From assembly GCF_036203305.1 (NCBI RefSeq), contig NZ_CP108131.1, positions 3,906,001 through 3,970,000 of the forward strand: 64,000 nt of DNA. Reading direction: 5' to 3'. The stretch is from Streptomyces sp. NBC_00190 (lineage in GTDB: Bacteria > Actinomycetota > Actinomycetes > Streptomycetales > Streptomycetaceae). The translations under genes were made by a program, and so were the position numbers. Below are positions 28,213 to 36,831 of the stretch, in pieces (the stretch's first letter is position 1; each line of letters opens with the position of its first letter). The notes beneath the pieces were generated by a model. It was given only the letters and a program-made list of their open reading frames with translations, was not told where the DNA came from and ran no database searches.

Positions 28213-28630
28213 GGGATCTGCTCCTCTGGTGGATTCCCTTGCGTGCGTCTCACTCCAATGACCCGCCGCGCCACGGGAGTGTGACCGGCTCGCGAAAAAA
28301 GATTTCAGCGCCGCGTACAGACCGATTGGAGCCCGGCCGCCACCGTCCAGCCCCGCGCCCGCCAGGGTCCGGCAGGTACGGCCGCCAGGCGTCGTACGGG
28401 GAGCTCTCGGCCTCGATGCCCAGCGAGACCCCCTCGCGCCCGGGTACGGCCACCGCCCGCCCGGCGGGGAGAGCGGGCGCGGACGGCGTACGGGCGACCG
28501 TACGGCCGCTTGCGGTGAGCAGGGAGCCACTGGACCCGACAGGTGCGCGCGGGCCCGGTCCAGAGCACGGAGGGTCCGGGTCGGCCGGCGGCTCAGGTCG
28601 CCCCAGTGCCGCGGGTATACGCATCGGCCG
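28213..28630. other. 418-bp gap, no supported gene
   Basis: Open frames exist on both strands (the longest, 28250-28624 minus, 124 codons) but show no family resemblance and have Pro/Arg/Gly-heavy composition typical of chance frames in this GC range. This may be decayed coding DNA beside the frameshifted Mop gene. Confidence 0.5.
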
Positions 28631-28851
28631 CTATGCGGTCACGAGCGAGATCTCGGTGGCCTTGATCAGCGCGACCACGGAGGAGCCGACGGACAGGCCG
28701 AGCGCCTCGACGGCGTCCTCCGTGATGGCGGCGATGATGTCCTGGCCGCCGTCCAGCCGGACCGTGGCCATGGCCTCGCCGGTGGTGACGGCGGTGACGG
28801 TACCGGCGATCTGAGCGGCTCGCCGCTGCGGCTGCCGCTGCGGGGTGTCAT
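28631..28851 (-). pseudogene. Molybdate-binding Mop/TOBE-domain protein, frameshifted at the N-terminus
   Basis: The frame ending in TAG at 28631 encodes a near-complete Mop domain: AGTVTAVTTGEAMATVRLDG, then DIIAAITEDAVEALGLSVG and VVALIKATEISLVTA. Such 65-70-residue proteins bind molybdate. That frame has no start codon. The ATG at 28851, correctly placed 3 nt after the DUF1059 stop, enters another frame. The switch most likely lies in the GCAGCGGCAGCCGCAGCGGC run at about 28818-28842, where a one-base slip would restore a normal protein. It could be a real mutation or an assembly error. Confidence 0.62.
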
Positions 28852-28854
28852 GTG

Positions 28855-29046
28855 TCAGGTGTGCTGGGGCACCTCGGGCTTCAGCAGGCCGCGGAGCGTG
28901 TCGCGGAACTCCGGCGTGTCCGCTTCACCGTGCACGGCGACGGCGTGCTGGACGGCCGCGCCCATGACTTCGTCTTCCTCACCAGCGATGGTCAGGGTGC
29001 ACCCCACCTCACTGGGGTACTCCCTGCAGTCCATGACCTTGCGCAT
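28855..29046 (-). CDS. DUF1059 small protein
   Basis: 63 residues beginning MRKVMDCREYPSEVGCTLTI, the hallmark of DUF1059, with two conserved Cys, followed by a helical MGAAVQHAVAVHGEADTPE. Function unknown. The ATG has GGGAGG at good spacing. The Mop-like frame starts 3 nt after its stop, so the two were probably co-translated. Confidence 0.85.
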   Translation of the reverse strand: MRKVMDCREYPSEVGCTLTIAGEEDEVMGAAVQHAVAVHGEADTPEFRDTLRGLLKPEVPQHT

Positions 29047-29254
29047 GGTGTGCCTCCCGTCGTGGCTATGGCTACAGGCCACTCCCCACGATCCTCCGCA
29101 TGCCCCCGGGGCGAAACCCGGGCCGGTCGCGCCCCCACGTGTTGTGGTGCCACTCGTCAGAACCAGCCGACGGAGTCGGTCACGTAGAAAGCCGCCTTCT
29201 CGCGTCATGCCCCTGGATCTCGTGGCCTGACAGCGTCCGCCAGGCGCCAGTCTC

Positions 29255-29446
29255 CTAGGCCTCGCGTGCGTACGAGACGAAGCCCGCCCAGGCCTGGGGG
29301 GTGAGGGCGAGCTGGGGCCCGTCGAGGACCTTGGAGTCCCGCACGCGCACGGCCTCGGGACAGGCCGCCACCTCGATGCAGTCGTTGATGTCGCTGCTGC
29401 TGCTGTAACTGCTCTTGAACCAGTCCAGCTCGACCTTGTGGATCAT
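29255..29446 (-). CDS. DUF397 protein
   Basis: 63 residues of the streptomycete DUF397 family (LDWFKSSYSSS...DCIEVA...VRDSKVLDGPQL). These small proteins pair with XRE/DUF5753 regulators such as WhiJ and probably modulate or are antagonised by them; some pairs act as toxin-antitoxin-like units. The start overlaps the stop of the upstream XRE gene as ATGA. Confidence 0.9.
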   Translation of the reverse strand: MIHKVELDWFKSSYSSSSDINDCIEVAACPEAVRVRDSKVLDGPQLALTPQAWAGFVSYAREA

Positions 29447-30300
29447 GTGTCTCCCAGCAGTTGCTCGATAAAGGCGCGCGACTCCCAGGGCGTCAGAGCC
29501 TGGGCCCGGAGCATGCCATACCGCAGGTCAAGGGTCCGGAGCCGCTTCAAGTCGGATACAGGGCGTCCGTTGAATGCTCCTTCGGAGCGTCCCACCGCCG
29601 TACTGTCAGCGAACTTCAGCAGCTCGATCCGACCTTCCATCCCCGCGTGGGCCTCACGGTCCATTGGCAGAACCTGAAGAGTCACGTTCCGCAACTCCAT
29701 CAGTTCCAATAGTCGTTCGAGCTGTCCACGCATGACCATTGTGCCCCCGATCGGACGGCGAAGGCTGGCCTCTTCTTGGACGAACCCGAGCGTCGGCGCA
29801 GGCACCCGCCCGAAGATCGACCTGCGGGCCAGGCGCCCGGCGACTCCGCGCTCCACTTCGTCGCGCGAGTAGGCGGGCTGCCTCATCTCGAACAGCGCAC
29901 GCGCATAGTCCTCGGTCTGCAGGAGACCATGCAGGCCCTGGATGGTGAAGGCGCCGACCTCGACGGCCAGGGCCTCCATCTTCGCGAGCTCCCGGACCTT
30001 CTTCGGGTACCGGACCCGCCCCAGGTCCTCCGCCATCGCCCGGATCAGGCCTCCGGCCTTCAGCGCGTCGTCCACCTTGTCCAAGTACTCCGGCTTGGCG
30101 ATCCGCTTGCCGCCCTCGACCTTGTAGATCAGGGCCTCGCCGTACTGGATCGCCGCCGCCAGGTCGCCGACCCGCATCCCCAGCGCCTCGCGCCGCGCCC
30201 GCATCTGGCGGCCGAGCGCCGCGACCACCGCCGCGCCCTGCTCGTCCTCGGGGTCCACGGACCAGCTGTGTCCTTCCGTACCGTCACCGTCCACGCCCAT
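29443..30300 (-). CDS. XRE-family regulator with DUF5753 domain
   Basis: 285 residues: helix-turn-helix at about 28-80 (LGRQMRARREALGMRVGDLAAAIQYGEALIYKVEGGKR) and a DUF5753 ligand/partner domain at about 105-280 (FTIQGLHGLLQTEDYARAL). It pairs with the DUF397 protein downstream, the arrangement of the whiJ and abaA loci that influence development. ATG 30300 follows GAGGAGG; an upstream in-frame ATG adds only RRWAR and has no ribosome site. Confidence 0.88.
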   Translation of the reverse strand: MGVDGDGTEGHSWSVDPEDEQGAAVVAALGRQMRARREALGMRVGDLAAAIQYGEALIYKVEGGKRIAKPEYLDKVDDALKAGGLIRAMAEDLGRVRYPKKVRELAKMEALAVEVGAFTIQGLHGLLQTEDYARALFEMRQPAYSRDEVERGVAGRLARRSIFGRVPAPTLGFVQEEASLRRPIGGTMVMRGQLERLLELMELRNVTLQVLPMDREAHAGMEGRIELLKFADSTAVGRSEGAFNGRPVSDLKRLRTLDLRYGMLRAQALTPWESRAFIEQLLGDT

Positions 30301-30659
30301 GCGCGCCCACCTCCTCAACGCGCCCTACCCGTCACTCGCGTTGGGGCAGTCTCGACAGCCTTGGACAAAGCCGTGGACATGCGTGCGGGCCGGTCGCGTC
30401 AGCGGGTCGCGATGGAACGGGACCCGGTGCGTCACGACCTTTCTTTCTTTGCAAGAACTTCAGGAGAAAGAACTCCGACCCCACCCCTCCAGCCTCCCCG
30501 GAGCGCCGCTCACTCACACGGGTGAACCGGGCCAACTCAGCTGGATTTCATGCCGGTTGCCTGGCATATGCTCGCCCCGACAACTCCAGACACAGGACGG
30601 CCCCCGCCGGGATTGCACTCCCGACGAGGGCCTGACCACGAGAAGGATCCAACTTCCCG
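30301..30659. promoter_or_regulatory. Divergent regulatory gap with a dyad
   Basis: A 359-bp gap between the XRE regulator and the winged-helix gene. It is AT-richer around 30440-30480. An ATGCC-N8-GGCAT dyad lies at 30550-30567, about 95 bp before the winged-helix start, and could be an operator for either neighbour. The bases before ATG 30660 contain GAAGGA but at a long distance (12 nt). Confidence 0.4.
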
Positions 30660-31535
30660 ATGGCTTTCCAGCACTTTAACGCGCCCTCGCGCGCCACGTA
30701 CGGCGTTCAACACGCCAACGTCCGGCAGACCCGCAATTTCACCGTGGTCAGCAACGGCCTGATCCGGCACCCGCACCTGTCGATGAACGCGCGGGCCCTC
30801 GCCTCGTACATCCAGTCCGTGCCCCCCGGCACCCCGGTCGGCATCAAAGCCCTGGCCAGGCAGCTGCCGCTCGGGGAGACCGCAATCGGCAAGGCGCTGC
30901 GCGAGCTGGAGGCGTACGGGTACCTGCGGCGGCTCCAGGAGCAGCTCCCGGACGGGCGGATCGTCACCCGTACGGTGTTCTACAACGAGCCGAGGGCAGC
31001 CACCCACGAGTCCGCAGCGGCCCCCGCGGACCCGGAGCCCGAACCGGACCCAGACCCGGAGCCGGAACCCGAACCGGAGCCGGAACCGGACCCCGAACCG
31101 GCGCCCTCTGCGTCCCCGAAGCACCGGGCGGCGGCCGTCCCTGCGCCCCGCAACCCGGACAACCCGGCCCGTCGGCAGCTGGCAGAGGAGCTCCTGGCCG
31201 AACTCCGCCGGGTCGATCCGCGCCTGCTCCTCGGCGAGCGGGACATCCAACGCCTCGCCGGCGGCGTCGAGGCCTGGCTGGAGCGCGGCGCCACCCATCA
31301 GGCGGTGACCAGCGCCCTTGCGGCGAACCTCCCGGACCACCCCCGCAGCCCGGCCGGCCTGATCGCCCACCGCCTGACGACCCAGCTCCCCCCGCTCCTG
31401 GCACCCCTGGCCCGCAGAGAGCCCTTCGTCCCGCCGGACCCCTTCCAGACCTGCGAGACGTGCGACCTCGCCTTCCGCAGCCCGGCCCCCGGCACGTGCA
31501 ACGGCTGCCGGACATACGCGGGAGAAGCGGTCTGA
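30660..31535 (+). CDS. Winged-helix DNA-binding protein with acidic Pro-Glu linker and zinc-ribbon tail
   Basis: 291 residues. The N-terminal winged helix at about 25-110 (LSMNARALASYIQS, then GETAIGKALRELEAYGYLRR) resembles replication/partition-type helix-turn-helix proteins of actinobacterial elements. A linker of about 14 Pro-Glu/Pro-Asp dipeptides (about 122-150) follows, then a helical domain (150-250) and a C-terminal CxxC...CxxC motif (CETC, CNGC) likely to bind zinc. Homologues are common in streptomycete accessory DNA. Function unknown; DNA binding is likely. Confidence 0.78.
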   Translation: MAFQHFNAPSRATYGVQHANVRQTRNFTVVSNGLIRHPHLSMNARALASYIQSVPPGTPVGIKALARQLPLGETAIGKALRELEAYGYLRRLQEQLPDGRIVTRTVFYNEPRAATHESAAAPADPEPEPDPDPEPEPEPEPEPDPEPAPSASPKHRAAAVPAPRNPDNPARRQLAEELLAELRRVDPRLLLGERDIQRLAGGVEAWLERGATHQAVTSALAANLPDHPRSPAGLIAHRLTTQLPPLLAPLARREPFVPPDPFQTCETCDLAFRSPAPGTCNGCRTYAGEAV

Positions 31536-31543
31536 GCGTACGG

Positions 31544-32359
31544 CTACGCGTCGGACATCTTCGGCATGTCACCCGTCGTCGTCGACATGTCGATCACCGC
31601 GAACGCCGCACCCTGCTGGTCCGTCAGCGCGGCGAAGCGGCCGAAGGGGCTGTCCATCGGGCCGAAGTGGAGGTGGCCGCCGTGCTTCTTCGCCTTGGCC
31701 ACCGCCTCGTCGCAGTCCGGGACCGCGAAGTAGACCTGGATGTACGGGGGGATCTGGGGCGGGAACTCGTCGCCCATGCTCATCCGGCCGAGGACCGGGT
31801 TCTCCGTGCCGCCGACGCTGAAGATCTTGTAGTCCATCCCGGCCATCTCCGGGTCATCGGACTCCATCTTCTGGGCGCCGTACGGGAAGACCTTCGGGAG
31901 GAACGCATCCACCTTGCCCAGATCACGGGTGAAGAGCTCCGCCCAGGCGTACGCGCCCGCCTCCCCGGTCTTCTCGAAGCCCTTGTGCTCGCCCGGCTGC
32001 CAGACGCCGAAGACCGCGCCGCTCGGCTCCTTCGCGATCAGCATCGTGCCGAAGCTGCCGACCTGCATCGGCTCCATCACCACCTCGCCGCCGGCCGACT
32101 TGATCTTCTCGGCGGTGGCCGCCGCGTCGGGTGAGGCGAAGTACAGGCACCACTGCGAGGGGGCGTCCGCGCCGGGCATCGGCGGCACCACGGCAGCCAC
32201 CGCCTTGCCGTCGGAATACGCCTGGGTGTAGTTGCCGTACTCGCTGCTCGCCTCGCCGAAGGTCCAGCCCAGCACATCGCCGTAGAAGCTCTTCGCGGCC
32301 TCCACGTCGGCGAACATCGCGTCCGCCCAGCACGGCGCGCCCTCGGTGAACTCAACCAT
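31544..32359 (-). CDS. VOC-family protein with two glyoxalase-like domains
   Basis: 271 residues in two tandem VOC domains (about 5-125 and 135-260), each starting with a PCWADAMFADVEAAKSFYG- or AYAWAELFTRDLGKVDAFL-type strand. This resembles mycobacterial CFP-30/CFP32-like proteins. VOC enzymes usually bind a divalent metal through His and Glu; the substrate is unknown. ATG 32359 has GAGGAG 10 nt upstream. It is convergent with the winged-helix gene, with 8 bp between the stops. Confidence 0.85.
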   Translation of the reverse strand: MVEFTEGAPCWADAMFADVEAAKSFYGDVLGWTFGEASSEYGNYTQAYSDGKAVAAVVPPMPGADAPSQWCLYFASPDAAATAEKIKSAGGEVVMEPMQVGSFGTMLIAKEPSGAVFGVWQPGEHKGFEKTGEAGAYAWAELFTRDLGKVDAFLPKVFPYGAQKMESDDPEMAGMDYKIFSVGGTENPVLGRMSMGDEFPPQIPPYIQVYFAVPDCDEAVAKAKKHGGHLHFGPMDSPFGRFAALTDQQGAAFAVIDMSTTTGDMPKMSDA

Positions 32360-32470
32360 GATCGATCGACTCCTCGACTCGTACCCGTCCTCGTACCTGC
32401 CGTCGTACACACGCTAGGCGCGCGGTGCGGCGGCCGCGCGGGGAACGCGTCCGCGCGGCAGGCTGGATCC

Positions 32471-33073
32471 ATGGACAAGGACATCACCATCCGGCTGGCC
32501 CAGCAGCCGGAGGCCGACGCGCTGCTCGGCCGGAGCCCGCTCGCCGCGCTCGTCGGAATGCTGCTGGACCAGCAGGTGCCGATGGAGTGGGCGTTCTCGG
32601 GGCCCTGGACGGTCGCCCAACGGCTCGGCTCCGACGACCTGGACGCGCACGCCATCGCCGCGTACGACCCGGAGGCCTTCGCCGCGCTGCTGTCGCAGAA
32701 GCCCGCCGTCCACCGGTATCCGGGGTCGATGGCGAAGCGGATCCAGCAGCTGTGCGCGTACCTGGTGGAGCACTACGACGGGGACGCCGCCGCCGTCTGG
32801 GCCGACGCCACGACCGGGGAGGAGCTGCTGCGGCGCCTCAAGGAGCTGCCGGGATTCGGCGAGCAGAAGGCGCAGATCTTCCTCGCCCTGCTGGGCAAGC
32901 GGTTCGGCGTGCGCCCGAAGGGCTGGCGGGAGGCCGCGGGCGGCTACGGACAGGCGAACGTGTACCGCTCGGCGGCCGACATCACGGGGCCCGAGTCCCT
33001 GGCCAAGGTCCGGGCGCACAAACAGGAGATGAAGGCCGCGGCCAAGGCGGCGAAGGCCTCCGGCGGCTCGTGA
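32471..33073 (+). CDS. HhH-GPD superfamily base-excision DNA repair-like protein
   Basis: 200 residues with the helix-hairpin-helix LKELPGFGEQKAQIFLALLG, typical of endonuclease III/AlkA-fold glycosylases. The iron-sulfur Cys motif is absent and the catalytic Asp after the HhH is not obvious, so activity is uncertain. The N-terminus (LAALVGMLLDQQVPMEWAFSG) matches an actinobacterial subfamily of unassigned specificity. Confidence 0.82.
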   Translation: MDKDITIRLAQQPEADALLGRSPLAALVGMLLDQQVPMEWAFSGPWTVAQRLGSDDLDAHAIAAYDPEAFAALLSQKPAVHRYPGSMAKRIQQLCAYLVEHYDGDAAAVWADATTGEELLRRLKELPGFGEQKAQIFLALLGKRFGVRPKGWREAAGGYGQANVYRSAADITGPESLAKVRAHKQEMKAAAKAAKASGGS

Positions 33074-33161
33074 GCCGGCCGGGGCACGGCGGTCCGGCCG
33101 ACCTGACGGACTCCCCCGAATCTGCGGCACCGGGCCGTCCGTGCCATGAAAAGCTGGGGAC

Positions 33162-33635
33162 ATGACAGAGATCGCGACTCGCGCCGCCACCGCCGAAGCC
33201 ATCTACGACGCCCCCGGCAGCCTCATCACGCTGCTGACGGACACCGCCGAACTCACCTGCAACACGGCCACGTTCGACGAGGGCGCGGCCGGGGCCCCGG
33301 TGCACTTCCACACCAAGGCCACCGAGTTCTTCCACGTCACCGCCGGCCGGCTCGACATCCTGGTCGACGAAGAGGTCCAGACCCTCGAAGCCGGCGACTT
33401 CATCGCGATCCCGCCGGGCGTCAAGCACGCCTTCGCCCCCGCCGCCGGCCACACGGCCAGCGTCTTCGTCGGCTTCACCCCCGGCATGGGCCGCTTCGAC
33501 TACTACCGCCTCCTCGGCCGGGTGAACGCGGGCGAGGCCACCGTGCAGGACATCAAGGACAGCTCCTCGACGTACGACAACCACTACGCGGAGAGCGCCG
33601 CCTGGAGCGGCCGCCGCCGCAGCGCGGAGCCGTAG
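33162..33635 (+). CDS. Cupin-domain protein
   Basis: 157 residues, a single cupin barrel at about 30-110. Motif 1 reads PVHFHTKATEFFHVTAGRLDI (two His plus Glu as metal ligands) and motif 2 PPGVKHAFAP. Substrate unknown. Its last 52 bp overlap, tail to tail, the end of opcA on the other strand. Confidence 0.85.
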   Translation: MTEIATRAATAEAIYDAPGSLITLLTDTAELTCNTATFDEGAAGAPVHFHTKATEFFHVTAGRLDILVDEEVQTLEAGDFIAIPPGVKHAFAPAAGHTASVFVGFTPGMGRFDYYRLLGRVNAGEATVQDIKDSSSTYDNHYAESAAWSGRRRSAEP

Positions 33636-34516
33636 GTCACGTCCGCGTCGAGGCGCCGCAGCTCCTCCGAGATCAGCTCGGCGCCGCTGCGGATCTTCAG
33701 GGCCACCCTGCGATCGGGGCTCCCCGGCAGCATCAGCGTGGCCAGCGCGCCGGCCGGCCGGTCGATCCGGATCTCGCCGCCCGTGGTCTGCAGCACCACG
33801 CGGGTGATCACCGGGCCGTCGCTCGCCACCCGGTCCACCGGCGTGCCGAGCCGGTCCTCCAGCCAGCGGGCCAGCAGCTCGGCGCTCGCGTTGTCGGGCT
33901 CGCTCTCCACCCTCGCGCCGGTCACCGGCAGCGGCTTCTGGTCCAGGGCGGCGGCGAGCAGGGCCCGCCACGGCGTCAGCCGGGTCCAGGCCAGGTCGGT
34001 GTCGCCGGGCCGGTAGGCGGCCGCCCGCTCGTCGAGCGCGCCGACCGGGTCGGCCGCCTCGGCCGCGTCCGTGATCCTGCGCTGCGCCAGCGCGCCCAGG
34101 GAGTCCCCGGCCAGGTCGGCGGGGGCGTCGGCCGGCCACCACGCCACCACGGGCGCGTCCGGCACCAGCAGCGGCAGCACGACCGAGCCGGCCTGCCCGG
34201 TCAGGTCCCCGTGCAGGCGCAGCAGCAGGGTCTCCCCGGTGCCGGCGTCCGAGCCGACGCGCAGTTCGGCGTCGAGCCGGGTCGCGCGGAGCTTGTGCGA
34301 GCCCCGGGAGGTCCGCTTGATCACCGCGATGATGCGGCACGGGTGTTCGTGCGAGGCCTCGGAGGCCGCCCGTACGGCGTCGTAGGCGTTCTCCTCGTCG
34401 GTGACGACCACCAGGGTCAGCACCAGTCCCGTGGTGGGGCTGCCGATGGCCCGGCGGGCCTCGAGCAGGGCCCGGTTGATCTTGCTGGACGTGGTGTCGG
34501 TCAGTTCGGTCCGCAT
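33584..34516 (-). CDS. opcA: OpcA-family glucose-6-phosphate dehydrogenase assembly protein, orphan copy
   Basis: 310 residues clearly of the OpcA family: LTDTTSSKINRALLEARRAIG, VVTDEENAYDAVRAA, DAELRVGSDAGTGET, VLPLLVPDAPVVAWWP, GALAQRRITDA. OpcA activates or assembles glucose-6-phosphate dehydrogenase and is normally encoded directly after zwf. Here no zwf, tal, tkt or pgl gene is near, so this is probably a second, displaced copy. It overlaps the cupin gene by 52 bp at its 3' end. Confidence 0.85.
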   Translation of the reverse strand: MRTELTDTTSSKINRALLEARRAIGSPTTGLVLTLVVVTDEENAYDAVRAASEASHEHPCRIIAVIKRTSRGSHKLRATRLDAELRVGSDAGTGETLLLRLHGDLTGQAGSVVLPLLVPDAPVVAWWPADAPADLAGDSLGALAQRRITDAAEAADPVGALDERAAAYRPGDTDLAWTRLTPWRALLAAALDQKPLPVTGARVESEPDNASAELLARWLEDRLGTPVDRVASDGPVITRVVLQTTGGEIRIDRPAGALATLMLPGSPDRRVALKIRSGAELISEELRRLDADVTYGSALRRRPLQAALSA

Positions 34517-34641
34517 GGAACGAGTCTGTCAGCGCGCGCCCCGGTCCGGGCACCCGGTGCGCTCGATTCCGCCTCGAACGACGTTCCTTGGCCGCTCCTT
34601 TGCTCTGCCGGCCGCTCCCGCGCCCGGGCGGGCGGGCGGCG

Positions 34642-36273
34642 TCATCTGCGCCGGCGGGCCGTACCGAACACCGAGCGCGAGATCTCGCGGCCCAGCTGTG
34701 TCCCGATCGACCGGGCCAGCGAGCGGAACAGCCCGCTCCCGACCACCTGCTCGGCCAGTGAGGGTTCCGGCTCCGGGGCGCCGCGCGCCGCCCTCGCGGC
34801 CTCCTTCTCGGCCTCCTTGGCCTGCTTCTCCGTCGCCTTGGCCTGCTTCTCGTCCGCCGCGGCCGCCGCGGCCGCCTCCGCCCGCGCCTCGGCGGCGGCC
34901 TGCTCGGCGCTGATCTTCTCGTACGCCGACTCGCGGTCGACCGGCTCCGCGTAGCGCGGCCAGAGCGGCGAGGACTTCACGGCCCGGTCCAGCGCGGCCG
35001 CCTCGATCGGCCCCATCAGCGACTGCGGGGCGCGCAGCCGGGTCGCCGCGACCGGGGTCGGGGCGCCGTTCTCGCTCAGCACGGTGACGACCGCCTCGCC
35101 GGTGCCCAGCTGGGTGAGCAGCTCCTCCAGGTCGTACGCGGAGCGGGGGAAGGTCCTCACGGTCGCCTTCAGCGCCTTCGCGTCGTCGGGCGTGAAGGCG
35201 CGCAGCGCGTGCTGCACCCGGTTGCCGAGCTGGCCGAGCACGTCCGACGGCACGTCCTTGGGGGTCTGCGTCACGAAGAAGACGCCCACGCCCTTGGAGC
35301 GGATGAGGCGCACCGTCTGGGTGACGGAGTCGAGGAAGGCCTTCGACGCGCCGTTGAAGAGCAGGTGCGCCTCGTCGAAGAAGAAGACGAGCCTCGGCTT
35401 CTCCACGTCGCCGACCTCGGGCAGGTCGTTGAAGAGGTCGGCCAGCAGCCACATCAGGAAGGTGGAGAAGAGCTGCGGCTTGTGCGAGGCCGCCGGGAGT
35501 TCCAGTACGGAGACCAGTCCGCGCCCGTCCGCGGCCGTCCGCAGGAACTCGGCGGTGTCGAACTCCGGCTCGCCGAAGAACTCCGCGGCCCCCTGCTGCT
35601 CGAAGGCGGTCAGCGCCCGGAGGATCACCCCGGCCGTCACCGTGGACAGCCCGCCGATGTCCCTCAGTTCCGGCTTTCCCTTGTCGGTGACGAGGAAGGC
35701 GACGACGGCGCGCAGGTCCTTGAGGTCGATCAGCTCCAGGCCCTTGGTGTCGGCGTAGTGGAAGATCAGGCCGAGCGACTGCTCCTGCGTCTGGTTGAGC
35801 TGGAGCACCTTCGACAGCAGCACCGGACCGAAGCTCGTCACCGTGGAGCGGATCGGGATGCCGGGGCCGATGCCGCCGAGCGAGTAGAACTCGCTGGGGT
35901 ATCCCGTGGCCTCCCACCGCTGGGCCACGACCGCGGCCCGCTCCTCGGTCCTCGGGTTCGACGCGCCCGGGACGGAGATTCCCGAGACGTCTCCTTTGAC
36001 GTCCGCGAGGAAGACCGGGACGCCGTTCGCCGACAGCTGTTCGGCGATGAGCTGGAGGGTCTTGGTCTTGCCCGTGCCGGTGGCGCCCGCGACCAGCCCG
36101 TGCCGGCCCAGCATCGTCAGGGGGATGCGGATCTGCCGGTCCGGCAGGCAGGCGCCGTCCCAGAGCAGGGCTCCCAGATCGAGCGCGGGTCCGGTGAAGG
36201 CGTACCCGGCGGCGATCTTGTCGGCCGGGTCCGTCTGATTCGCCGAGGCGGCGGCTTCGGTGCTCTCGCTCAT
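34642..36273 (-). CDS. HerA-like ATPase (DUF853 family)
   Basis: 543 residues. Walker A GATGTGKTKT (about 63-72), Walker B LVFFFDEAHLLF, a downstream arginine-finger region and RSKGVGVFFVTQTPKD place it in the HerA/FtsK-like bipolar helicase group. The C-terminal third has an Ala/Lys/Glu coiled coil (about 445-500) and a basic tail. The biological role in actinobacteria is unknown; DNA or protein translocation is inferred from the fold. It is divergent from the gene at 36362. Confidence 0.85.
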   Translation of the reverse strand: MSESTEAAASANQTDPADKIAAGYAFTGPALDLGALLWDGACLPDRQIRIPLTMLGRHGLVAGATGTGKTKTLQLIAEQLSANGVPVFLADVKGDVSGISVPGASNPRTEERAAVVAQRWEATGYPSEFYSLGGIGPGIPIRSTVTSFGPVLLSKVLQLNQTQEQSLGLIFHYADTKGLELIDLKDLRAVVAFLVTDKGKPELRDIGGLSTVTAGVILRALTAFEQQGAAEFFGEPEFDTAEFLRTAADGRGLVSVLELPAASHKPQLFSTFLMWLLADLFNDLPEVGDVEKPRLVFFFDEAHLLFNGASKAFLDSVTQTVRLIRSKGVGVFFVTQTPKDVPSDVLGQLGNRVQHALRAFTPDDAKALKATVRTFPRSAYDLEELLTQLGTGEAVVTVLSENGAPTPVAATRLRAPQSLMGPIEAAALDRAVKSSPLWPRYAEPVDRESAYEKISAEQAAAEARAEAAAAAAADEKQAKATEKQAKEAEKEAARAARGAPEPEPSLAEQVVGSGLFRSLARSIGTQLGREISRSVFGTARRRR

Positions 36274-36361
36274 GCATCACTCCCGAATTGGCCCCGTACG
36301 CCACTTTTGCACCCGCGCTGCGAGGCTGCGCCCGCAGGGCCGGGCCCGGTAGGCTTTCCGT

Positions 36362-36658
36362 GTGATCTTCAAGCGCATCGGTAACGGAAAGCCGTACCCC
36401 GACCACGGCCGGGAAAGCACCCGGCAGTGGGCGGACGTCGCGCCGCGCCCGGTCCGGCTCGACCAGTTGGTGACGACCAAGGGGCAGCTCGACCTCGAAA
36501 CGCTGCTCGCCGAGGACTCCACGTTCTACGGCGACCTCTTCGCCCACGTCGTCAAGTGGCGGGGCGACCTCTACCTGGAGGACGGACTGCACCGCGCCGT
36601 GCGCGCGGCCCTGCAGCAGCGCCAGGTCCTGCACGCCCGCGTCCTCGAAATGGACTGA
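36362..36658 (+). CDS. Conserved 98-residue protein, VapB-antitoxin-like annotation in relatives
   Basis: 98 residues, starting at GTG (MIFKRIGNGKPYPDHG), highly conserved in Streptomyces. Similar proteins are, from memory, labelled VapB-family antitoxins, but no PIN-domain toxin lies beside it, and FAHVVKWRGDLYLEDGLHRA resembles a ParB-like nuclease-fold helix. I treat the function as unknown. Confidence 0.72.
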   Translation: MIFKRIGNGKPYPDHGRESTRQWADVAPRPVRLDQLVTTKGQLDLETLLAEDSTFYGDLFAHVVKWRGDLYLEDGLHRAVRAALQQRQVLHARVLEMD

Positions 36659-36831
36659 CGCCCCGCCCCCGGAACGGGCGTCGGGGCGGACTCGGGGCAG
36701 GCTCGGGACCGACCTCGGAACACCCCCGGGACAGGCCGCCGTTTCGCGTAGATTGCGCCTTTCGGGTCAGTATTGACCTATCAGCAGATCATTTAGTAGG
36801 CATCGTCGGCGGGCGGCACTACGCTGCGCCC

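Noticed and set aside
28250..28624. 124-codon minus-strand frame between doxX and the Mop remnant
   Set aside because: Composition is dominated by Pro, Arg and Gly with no recognisable domain and no ribosome site; treated as non-coding or decayed.
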